From Planctomycetaceae bacterium (GTDB lineage Bacteria > Planctomycetota > Planctomycetia > Planctomycetales > Planctomycetaceae), in contig JAKFUF010000093.1 of assembly GCA_021732845.1 (NCBI GenBank), positions 1 to 36,845 of the forward strand: DNA of 36,845 nt, written 5' to 3'. Shown piece by piece: positions 1-6,943 of the stretch (positions are counted from its first letter, which is position 1; every line of letters starts with the position of its first letter). The translations under genes and the position numbers were made by a program. The notes below the pieces were generated by a model, which worked only from the letters and a program-made list of their open reading frames with translations, ran no database searches and was not told the origin of the DNA.

Positions 1-2
1 CG

Positions 3-110
3 AACCGTCCCGGACGATCCTTCGAGCGCGAGGCCTATCACAGACAACACAAGGCCACCAGTTTCAAAAAACGAAAACGCAAACAGGAGGCCCCTGAACC
101 AAAACAGTAA
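3..110 (+). CDS. 3' end of an unidentified gene (partial)
   Basis: An open frame enters from the left edge and ends at a TAA at 108-110, giving 35 residues of a C-terminus. The tail is very basic (a run like FKKRKRKQ) followed by a short Glu/Pro/Lys end. Such tails occur on RNA- or DNA-binding proteins, but no domain is visible here, so no function is assigned. The other two frames give less protein-like sequence. It could also be chance coding. Confidence 0.35.
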   Translation, partial: NRPGRSFEREAYHRQHKATSFKKRKRKQEAPEPKQ

Positions 111-171
111 AGTAAGTACCATTGGGCCTTAGCCCCCGGTTGGAGGATGATCGGAAGACGCCAACGCCACG

Positions 172-205
172 AACCGGACGCTAACGCGTGCCGGCTGATG
201 AATCT
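172..205. repeat. Possible short dispersed intergenic repeat
   Basis: The stretch around 172-205 reads ACCGGACGCTAACGCG followed by TGCCGGCTGATGA. It resembles short repeats I remember from planctomycete intergenic DNA. No second copy is obvious in this window, so the call rests on recollection. The rest of 111-393 shows no convincing gene. Confidence 0.25.
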
Positions 206-393
206 GCCCTCAATCGGCGTCCATCCCAAGCAACTTCACCATGTTATTGTTGCCGCGATTCTAAGTTGCCTGCACGATTCCGCCGCGACGCGGTCCCAAG
301 ACGGACTGCGGTCACTCACACTCGCTTCAACCGTGCGGCAATCGCACTTGCGACTCACTTTGCCGCCTCCGCATCTCCGCGGCTCAGGATGAT

Positions 394-657
394 GTGCACC
401 ACTTTCCGGACTCTCTGCACCAACATGAACTGCCGAACCTTGTCCTGCTCGACATGCGGATGCCCGACATTGATGGTCCCGCCTTCCTGAAGAGGGTCCG
501 CGATGACAACCGTCTGCACAAGCTCCGCATCTTCGCCGTCAGTGGGTCATCCCGCAGCGACTTCGACAGCAAATCCCTGCAACTCGACGGCTGGTTTTCC
601 AAACCCGTGCGGTTCGACGCATTGTTGCAGGCCGTGCGCGGCCAGCCGCCTGCGTGA
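394..657 (+). pseudogene. Truncated response-regulator receiver domain
   Basis: The 87-residue product carries the C-terminal two thirds of a CheY-like receiver: the phospho-acceptor segment LVLLDMRMPDIDG, the following helix FLKRVR, the conserved hydroxyl residue in IFAVSGS and the conserved lysine in GWFSKPVR. The first beta strand and the acidic Asp pair that binds Mg2+ are missing. The frame is open upstream only to a stop at 262-264, and that extension (ending SAAQDD) does not restore the acidic pair. The GTG at 394 has an AGGA a few bases upstream, so translation is possible. Without the acidic pocket, normal phosphorylation is unlikely. No histidine kinase or output domain is adjacent. 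I read it as a gene remnant; an unusual short receiver is the alternative. Confidence 0.5.
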
Positions 658-801
658 AAACTGGCCACGCTGAACCGTGGCGTGAATTTCAGTTCACACG
701 GCTCATGGTCGCCAAGCCGACACCACAATGACCACGGGACCTACTCTGTCGCCGCGCGCGTCGCTAAAATTTGAACCAGCAAGTTGCGTCTGAGAGGCGC
801 G

Positions 802-826
802 CCACTTGCCGTGGTTCGGCAAGTGG
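802..826. other. Perfect 10-bp hairpin in the leader of the RND gene
   Basis: CCACTTGCCG and CGGCAAGTGG form a perfect 10-bp stem around a 5-base TGGTT loop. It lies about 105 bases before the likely start of the RND transporter gene. There is no T-tract on the plus strand, so it is not a standard intrinsic terminator for plus-strand transcription. It could be an operator or a leader structure. Confidence 0.4.
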
Positions 827-931
827 AACGAAATCGTGCGGCGCAACCTCCCACGTCGCCAACGCACTTCGTTCGCTGACGGGTTTTGACAAATACCGTC
901 GCCAATGGTCCCGAGGAAATGCGGCGGTTTG

Positions 932-3325
932 ATGTTTGCCCATCTGGCTTCGTTTTTGGTTCAGCGCCGCATCCCCATTTTGGCGCTGTTGACCGCCGTG
1001 GTGGTCGTCGCGTCGCTGCTGTCGTTTGGGGTCAAGTTTGACTTCTCGCCGCAGGCCATTTTTTCGGGCAACGGCCAGCTTGTGGCTGACGCCGAGCGGT
1101 TCCGCGAAACATTCGGCCATGAAGACGCCATTCTGCTGGGGATCCTGGAGGCCACCGGGGAACAGGACACGCTCACGCCCGCCTCCCTGAACTGGCAGAA
1201 CGCCGTTGTCGCCAAACTGCGAACGCTGCACGACGTCCAAAGCGTCGAGAGCGTGGCTTCCCTGCAGGTCCCCCAAATACACTTCACCTTCGGCGACCCG
1301 TTCAAGATGCGGCTGGGTCCGCTGATTCCCGCCTTTCCGGTTGACGCAGTGACCGCCGAGGAAGTCCGAGTCCGCGTGGACCGGATGCCGCTGATCTCTG
1401 GTGCCCTGCTGAGTGAAAGCCGCCGGGTTGCCGCCATTCCCGTCTTCGTCGATCCCAAGAAGCGCGATCTGGAATCGATGCAGACGGTGGTGCATCAGGT
1501 TCGCGACGTGCTGAGGAACGAGGCGACTCCCGCCGGCTTCAAGTGGCACCTCACGGGCCTCCCCGACCTGCGGGTGGATGCCGTCGAAAATCTTCAGAAG
1601 GATCAGGCGGGCTTGCTGCCCTTTGCCGGCGTGGTCTACCTCTTGGCGTTGATGCTGATGTTTCGCTGCGTGTCCGGCGGTCTGCTGCCGCTGGTGGCGG
1701 TGGGGGTCGGACTGTCGTTCACCTTCGCCATCCTGGCGCTCACCGGACAGACACTGAATGTGGTCAGCAATGTGCTGCCGATGCTGTTGTTGATCATCGG
1801 GATTTCCTCGTCCGTCCAGGTGGTCGCCGCCTATGGCGAGGACGCCGACGAGCATGGGCATGATGTCCGCGCGCTGGCGGGCCGCGAGGCGGCGACGCGG
1901 GGTGCCATCGGCCACATGGCGGAGGCCTCGCTGGTGGCCTCCGTCACGACCGCCATCGGCTTTCTAAGCCTCATGACCGCGCGTTCGGATGTGCTCAAGC
2001 AGTTCGGCATTCAGTCGTGCATCGGCGTGGCGATGCTGTACATCGCCCTGATGACGGTGTTGGGGACGTTGTTTCCCTATTTTCGGCCGCCGCGACGGCG
2101 GAGCGCGGGACGGTTGGGGCGGGCCTTCGAACAGACGGTGGCCAACATCGGCACGCTCGTCGCCCGTCACCCGCGAACCATGCTGGCCAGTAGTGCCTTG
2201 GTTGTCGTCGCGGCGATCAGCGCGGGAATGTTTGTCCGCGTGAATTCGTACACCTTTGAGACCTACGAAGAATCCCATCCCACGCTGAAAACGATGCGTC
2301 TGGTGGAACGCGAGCTTTCCGGCCTGCTGGCACTGGAGGTGTCGCTCAAGGCGAAGGACGGGGCGACCCTGATCGAGCCCGATGTCTACCGCAAGGTCGC
2401 CGAGTTTCAGCATTACGCCCTGCAACAAGAAGGTGTCTTGTTTGCCCGGTCATATGTCGACCTGCATCAGGAGCTGATTTCCCGCTGGAGCCGGACGGAC
2501 CGCGATGTGCTGCCGGCCGACGATGACGATGGACGCCGGCGGCTGAATCAGAGCAACGTGTTGTTGCTCAAGCTGGAAAAGGCGTTTCACTACTCAAAGT
2601 TCCGCACCACCGATGGCACGCAGGCGCGGGTCATGCTGCGTCTGAAAGACATCGGCACCAGCGAGACCCTGGTGCTCGCCCGGCGGCTCGAAGCCACCTT
2701 GACCGACCTGTTTCCAGCGGGCGGTCCAGTGACCGCACACCTGACGGGCGATGCCTACGTCAATGCGGTTGCCATGGACAACCTGATCCACGATCTGTTC
2801 GGCGCCCTGCTGACCGCGTCCTTTTCGATCTTTGGGATGATCGCCCTGTTGTTTCGATCAATCCGCGTCGGATTGATCGCCGCGCTCCCCAATCTGACGC
2901 CCCTGGCACTGACGCTGGGCTACATGGGCCTGCGGGGCTACGACATGAACGTCGGCAACGTGATCGTGTTCACGATCAGCCTGGGATTTGCGGATGACAC
3001 GACGATCCATTTTCTGTTTCGCTTCCGCGAAGAATATCGCAAAGACCTGCACGTGATCGATGCCATTCAGCGGACGTTTCTTGGAACCGGCCGGGCGATT
3101 GTCCAGACCAGCCTGCTGGTCGTCAGCGGCCTGTTGATTCTGCTGTTCTCCAATTTCCTGCCCACGCGCCGCTTTGGCGAACTGACGCTGGTGACGCTGG
3201 CGGGCAATCTGCTGGGTGTTCTGCTGATGCTGCCCGCCTGCGTGGTGCTGTTCTGGAAACGCACGATTCCGCTGCCGGAACCGGAATTTACAGAATCTTC
3301 ACACGCCGAGTCCGTTTCGCGCTGA
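932..3325 (+). CDS. RND-superfamily (MMPL/HAE3-like) transporter
   Basis: A 797-residue inner-membrane protein with the two-fold RND layout: one TM helix near residues 11-30, a soluble periplasmic stretch to about 210, a block of five TM helices to about 390, a seventh TM near 410-430, a second soluble stretch, then five C-terminal TM helices. The acidic motif GFADDTTIHFLFRF near residue 690 lies in a TM segment, where RND proteins carry proton-relay acids. The length fits the MMPL/HAE3 group better than AcrB-type pumps, which exceed 1000 residues. I chose the ATG at 932 because GAGGAAA lies upstream; an in-frame ATG at 905 adds nine residues but has no ribosome site. No membrane-fusion or outer-membrane partner is encoded alongside. 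The substrate is unknown; lipids or hydrophobic compounds are typical of the group. Confidence 0.85.
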   Translation: MFAHLASFLVQRRIPILALLTAVVVVASLLSFGVKFDFSPQAIFSGNGQLVADAERFRETFGHEDAILLGILEATGEQDTLTPASLNWQNAVVAKLRTLHDVQSVESVASLQVPQIHFTFGDPFKMRLGPLIPAFPVDAVTAEEVRVRVDRMPLISGALLSESRRVAAIPVFVDPKKRDLESMQTVVHQVRDVLRNEATPAGFKWHLTGLPDLRVDAVENLQKDQAGLLPFAGVVYLLALMLMFRCVSGGLLPLVAVGVGLSFTFAILALTGQTLNVVSNVLPMLLLIIGISSSVQVVAAYGEDADEHGHDVRALAGREAATRGAIGHMAEASLVASVTTAIGFLSLMTARSDVLKQFGIQSCIGVAMLYIALMTVLGTLFPYFRPPRRRSAGRLGRAFEQTVANIGTLVARHPRTMLASSALVVVAAISAGMFVRVNSYTFETYEESHPTLKTMRLVERELSGLLALEVSLKAKDGATLIEPDVYRKVAEFQHYALQQEGVLFARSYVDLHQELISRWSRTDRDVLPADDDDGRRRLNQSNVLLLKLEKAFHYSKFRTTDGTQARVMLRLKDIGTSETLVLARRLEATLTDLFPAGGPVTAHLTGDAYVNAVAMDNLIHDLFGALLTASFSIFGMIALLFRSIRVGLIAALPNLTPLALTLGYMGLRGYDMNVGNVIVFTISLGFADDTTIHFLFRFREEYRKDLHVIDAIQRTFLGTGRAIVQTSLLVVSGLLILLFSNFLPTRRFGELTLVTLAGNLLGVLLMLPACVVLFWKRTIPLPEPEFTESSHAESVSR

Positions 3326-3396
3326 CCGTAAAATACCCTACGCGCTTGGTGCCCGGAGCGGGATCCTTCTCAAGTCGCGGCGGACGAATTAGATTG

Positions 3397-3432
3397 CATT
3401 GAGAATCTCTGAGGCAGCTCTCAGCCTCAATG
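3397..3432. terminator. Interrupted hairpin between the RND gene and xfp
   Basis: CATTGAG (3397-3403) pairs with CTCAATG (3426-3432), and inside it CTGAG (3409-3413) pairs with CTCAG (3420-3424). The structure ends one base before the first possible xfp start codon. It has no T-tract. It may be a weak terminator for the RND gene or a leader structure controlling xfp. Confidence 0.35.
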
Positions 3433-3433
3433 A

Positions 3434-5857
3434 ATGGACGTGGTTCTCCCTTCAATCGACAATGGATTTGTAATGGCCCTGCAACCAGACGACCTGCGTA
3501 AAATTGACGCCTACTGGCGGGCGGCAAATTATCTCTCGGTTGGCCAAATTTATCTGCTCGACAATCCGTTGCTGAAGCAGCCGCTCAAGAGGGAACACGT
3601 CAAGCCACGGTTGCTGGGGCACTGGGGCACGACGCCGGGGCTCAATTTCATCTATGTGCACCTGAACCGCATCATCAAGCGTGACGCGGCGAAGATGCTG
3701 TACATCATTGGCCCAGGACATGGCGGACCGGGCATCGTCGCCAACGTGTACCTGGAGGGCACCTACTCCGAGGTCTACCCAAACATCGGTCAGGACGAAG
3801 CCGGCCTCAAGCGGTTGTTCAAGCAGTTCAGCTTTCCCGGCGGCATCCCGTCCCACGTGGCTCCCGAAACACCGGGCAGCATCCACGAAGGCGGCGAACT
3901 GGGATACTCACTGTCGCATGCCTATGGTGCGGCCTTTGACAACCCCGACCTGGTTGTGGCGTGCGTGGTGGGGGACGGCGAGGCCGAAACTGGACCGCTG
4001 GCCACAAGCTGGCACTCGAACAAATTTTTGAACCCCGCCAAGGACGGGGCGGTGCTGCCGATCCTGCACCTCAACGGTTACAAGATCGCCAACCCGACGC
4101 TGCTGGCCCGCATCAGTCACGAAGAGCTGGCCGCGCTGTTCCACGGGTATGGGTATGCGCCACGGTTCGTCGAGGGCCATGAACCGGACCAGATGCACGA
4201 ACAGATGGCCGTGGCTCTCGACGACTGCATGGCCGAAATCCGCAAGATCCAGGAGGCCGCGCGGGCCGGTGAAACGAAACGCCCGCTGTGGCCGACGATT
4301 GTGCTCCGCAGCCCCAAGGGCTGGACCTGTCCCGCCGAGATCGATGGCAAGAAGTGCGAGGACTACTGGCGGAGCCACCAGGTGCCGATGGGCGACGCGG
4401 CGACAGCCGAACATGTGTCCATCCTCGAGCAGTGGCTCAAGAGCTACCGACCAGAAGAGCTGTTCGAGGACTGCGGAAAGTTCAAGGCGGAACTGGCGGC
4501 ATTGGCGCCGGAAGGCGAGCTGCGGATGGGGGCCAATCCGCATGCCAACGGCGGCCTGCTCCTGCACGACCTGAAGATGCCCAACTACCGTGACTATGCC
4601 CTGAAGGTTAAAGCTCCGGGCGGCACGGAGGCCTCCGCGACCCGGGTCCAGGGCCTGTTCCTCCGGGACATCATGAAGCTCAACCTGGACCAGAAGAACT
4701 TCCGCCTGTTCAGCCCCGACGAGAACAACTCCAACCGCTGGCAGGATGTGCTGGAGGTCACCAACCGCACCTGGAACGCCGAGCACTATCCCACGGATGA
4801 CCACCTTGGCCTCGACGGACGGGTGATGGAGGTGCTCTCCGAACACCAATGCCAGGGCTGGCTGGAAGGCTATCTGCTGACCGGACGGCATGGCTTCTTC
4901 AGTTGCTACGAAGCGTTCATTCACATCATTGATTCCATGTTCAACCAGCACGCCAAGTGGCTCAAGGTGTGCGGCCACATCCCGTGGCGGCGGCCGATCG
5001 CCAGCCTGAACTACCTGCTCAGCTCCCACGTCTGGCGGCAGGACCACAACGGGTTCAGCCACCAGGATCCCGGCTTTATCGACCATGTCGTCAACAAGAA
5101 GGCGGAAGTCATCCGCGTGTATCTGCCGCCCGACGCCAACACCCTGTTGTGCGTGACGGACCACTGCCTGCGCAGCCGCAACTACATCAACGTGGTCGTG
5201 GCCGGCAAGCAGGCTGCTCCGCAGTGGCTCACGATGGATCAGGCGGTCAAGCACTGTGCCGCGGGTGCCAGCATTTGGGAATTCGCCAGCAACGACAAAG
5301 GACAGGAACCGGATGTCGTCATGGCCTGCTGCGGCGACGTGCCGACGCTGGAAACCCTGGCGGCGGTCGAACTGCTGCAGAAGGAACTTCCCGATCTCAA
5401 GATCCGCGTCGTCAACGTCGTCAACCTGATGAAGCTCCAGCCGTCGACCGAGCATCCGCACGGGATGACCGACTTCGAATTCGATGCCCTGTTCACCCGC
5501 AACAAGCCGGTGATCTTCGCCTTCCACGGGTATCCGTGGCTCATCCATCGCCTGACCTACCGCCGCCACAACCATGCGAATTTGCATGTGCGGGGCTACA
5601 GGGAAGAGGGCACGACCACCACGCCATTCGACATGTGCGTGCTGAACCAGTTGGACCGCTTTAACCTCGTGAAGGATGTCATCGTGCGTGTGCCAGGCCT
5701 CGCCGACCGCGCCGCGTATGTCCTGCAGGCGATGAACGACCGCCTCGTCGAACATCACGAATACGTGCGGGAACACGGCCAGGATATTCCAGAAATCGAC
5801 CACTGGACCTGGGGTGGCGCGACCAACAAGGGCGCGGAGACTTCGGCGGACAACTGA
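3434..5857 (+). CDS. xfp: Xylulose-5-phosphate/fructose-6-phosphate phosphoketolase
   Basis: The product (807 residues) matches phosphoketolase along its whole length. These thiamine-diphosphate enzymes split xylulose-5-phosphate (and often fructose-6-phosphate) with phosphate into acetyl-phosphate plus glyceraldehyde-3-phosphate (or erythrose-4-phosphate). Visible family signatures are [13 protein letters not shown] (residues 60-72), IGPGHGGPG (92-100), the ThDP/Mg motif GDGEAETGP (180-188), [32 protein letters not shown] and [18 protein letters not shown]. Family members are about 790-830 residues, so this one is complete. The start is uncertain: ATG 3434 is the longest, and ATG 3473 gives MALQPDDL, which fits usual N-termini equally well; neither has a clear ribosome site. 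No acetate kinase or phosphotransacetylase is in the window, so the fate of acetyl-phosphate is not shown here. Confidence 0.97.
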   Translation: MDVVLPSIDNGFVMALQPDDLRKIDAYWRAANYLSVGQIYLLDNPLLKQPLKREHVKPRLLGHWGTTPGLNFIYVHLNRIIKRDAAKMLYIIGPGHGGPGIVANVYLEGTYSEVYPNIGQDEAGLKRLFKQFSFPGGIPSHVAPETPGSIHEGGELGYSLSHAYGAAFDNPDLVVACVVGDGEAETGPLATSWHSNKFLNPAKDGAVLPILHLNGYKIANPTLLARISHEELAALFHGYGYAPRFVEGHEPDQMHEQMAVALDDCMAEIRKIQEAARAGETKRPLWPTIVLRSPKGWTCPAEIDGKKCEDYWRSHQVPMGDAATAEHVSILEQWLKSYRPEELFEDCGKFKAELAALAPEGELRMGANPHANGGLLLHDLKMPNYRDYALKVKAPGGTEASATRVQGLFLRDIMKLNLDQKNFRLFSPDENNSNRWQDVLEVTNRTWNAEHYPTDDHLGLDGRVMEVLSEHQCQGWLEGYLLTGRHGFFSCYEAFIHIIDSMFNQHAKWLKVCGHIPWRRPIASLNYLLSSHVWRQDHNGFSHQDPGFIDHVVNKKAEVIRVYLPPDANTLLCVTDHCLRSRNYINVVVAGKQAAPQWLTMDQAVKHCAAGASIWEFASNDKGQEPDVVMACCGDVPTLETLAAVELLQKELPDLKIRVVNVVNLMKLQPSTEHPHGMTDFEFDALFTRNKPVIFAFHGYPWLIHRLTYRRHNHANLHVRGYREEGTTTTPFDMCVLNQLDRFNLVKDVIVRVPGLADRAAYVLQAMNDRLVEHHEYVREHGQDIPEIDHWTWGGATNKGAETSADN

Positions 5858-5867
5858 TGGTCGTTCA

Positions 5868-5959
5868 GGACAGGATGAAAGTGGATGCGAAGGACGGCAA
5901 AGGATCGGTTTCGACCGGCTCAGCAACGACATCCTCTCGCATCTTTTTTCATCCTGTCC
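5868..5959. repeat. Inverted repeat with 13-bp perfect arms
   Basis: GGACAGGATGAAA (5868-5880) is perfectly repeated in inverse at 5947-5959 (TTTCATCCTGTCC). It occupies the convergent space between xfp and the trmB-like gene. A related copy lies at 31165-31255, also between convergent or tandem gene ends, so this is a dispersed element that may double as a bidirectional terminator. Confidence 0.6.
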
Positions 5960-5972
5960 AATTCCCCTGGCC

Positions 5973-6746
5973 CTATGTTCCAGAATCCGGTTCCCGCTCC
6001 AGGGCATCCAGTTCCAGCAGGCGACGGTCGGCATTGAAGGTGGGGGGCGGCAACGACTCGGCAAGTTGCTGCGCGGCTTCGGGGCTGAGCCGCGCGGTTT
6101 GCCGGGCGATTCCGCGAAAGACCGAGAGCCCTTTGCGCAAGGCGATAATCTCCCTGCGGGTCCGGCCCTTGGGGGCGTCGGGCCAGCGTCCCGGCAGTTC
6201 TTCAAAATCGAAGAACAGGGGCACGATCTTTCGCATGTAGTCCCAATAGGCGGGATGATCGGTCTGCAGCAGAAACAGGCCGCCAGGCTTCAAGGCCACG
6301 GACACCAGCCGCAGGAATTCGGGGGTGATCAGCCGCTTGTGGATTTCTGCCGGGTCGTAGTACGGCTGTGGGTGATAGCAGTGAATCTCGTCGACGCTGG
6401 CTTGAGCCACGTGATTGGCGAGCAGTTCTCGGCCGCCGCTGACGGCAAAGCGGATGTTTGACAGTCCCCGCTGGTTGCCACGCCGCGTGGCATAGCGGAT
6501 GACGACCGGCAGCGTGTCGATCCCCAGATGGTCGCACTCCGGCCGCCAGACCGCGCTGCCCAGCAGGTAACGTCCGTTGCCACAGCCCAGGTCGAGAACA
6601 ATGGGAGCCTCGCGTCCGAAGAGTTCGGGCCAGTTGAGGCATCTGGCAGGGAGGCGTTTCAAGGCGGTTTGCGTCCAAGCCTCGGGGGCGAGGATCTCGC
6701 CGGCAATCGGCACGCCGAATTCGCGTTCAATCTGACGGTGGGGCAT
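5973..6746 (-). CDS. trmB: TrmB-like tRNA (guanine-N7) methyltransferase, divergent
   Basis: A 257-residue SAM-dependent methyltransferase. The SAM-binding motif is VLDLGCGNGRYLLGSA (residues 50-65). The C-terminal half has the TrmB layout: an aromatic/proline motif (YHPQPYYDP, about 124-132), then ALKPGGLFLLQTDHPAY (about 151-167), where the TD pair matches the conserved TrmB TD. TrmB makes m7G46 in tRNA. The family's usual FPDPWPKxRH signature is changed here to YHPQPYYDPAEIHKR, so the substrate could differ. I placed the start at the CAT at 6744-6746 (MPHRQIE). A longer frame to 6857 would translate the AT-rich intergenic repeat and is rejected. The gene is divergent from the DUF1549 protein (197 bases apart) and converges on xfp. 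Confidence 0.75.
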   Translation of the reverse strand: MPHRQIEREFGVPIAGEILAPEAWTQTALKRLPARCLNWPELFGREAPIVLDLGCGNGRYLLGSAVWRPECDHLGIDTLPVVIRYATRRGNQRGLSNIRFAVSGGRELLANHVAQASVDEIHCYHPQPYYDPAEIHKRLITPEFLRLVSVALKPGGLFLLQTDHPAYWDYMRKIVPLFFDFEELPGRWPDAPKGRTRREIIALRKGLSVFRGIARQTARLSPEAAQQLAESLPPPTFNADRRLLELDALEREPDSGT

Positions 6747-6775
6747 TTTCGATTTTCGATTTGTAATTTTCGATT
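6747..6775. repeat. CGAAAATC-type short intergenic repeat
   Basis: The minus strand carries repeated AATCGAAAAT-like units directly before the trmB-like start codon. The same units occur at 11533-11571, 32197-32227 and 32372-32402, always at a gene boundary. They extend ORFs artificially with peptides like RKSKI. Confidence 0.6.
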
Positions 6776-6943
6776 GACGTGCAGCCATCGCCGAAATTGG
6801 GATGCAGACTCGGGCGGATGATGCAGCACTCGGCATTTTGGCAAAGTACGGCGGCACTCACAATTTGCGAGTCGTCGCATCCCTTTCACCGCTGTCCCAT
6901 TTATAATGAACCGTGGATGCGTTTCGGGAATGAGGGAGTTGGC

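Noticed and set aside
3908-6205. 765-residue minus-strand ORF over xfp
   Set aside because: It is antisense to a clear phosphoketolase; high GC at third codon positions leaves the opposite strand open. Its sequence has no domain.
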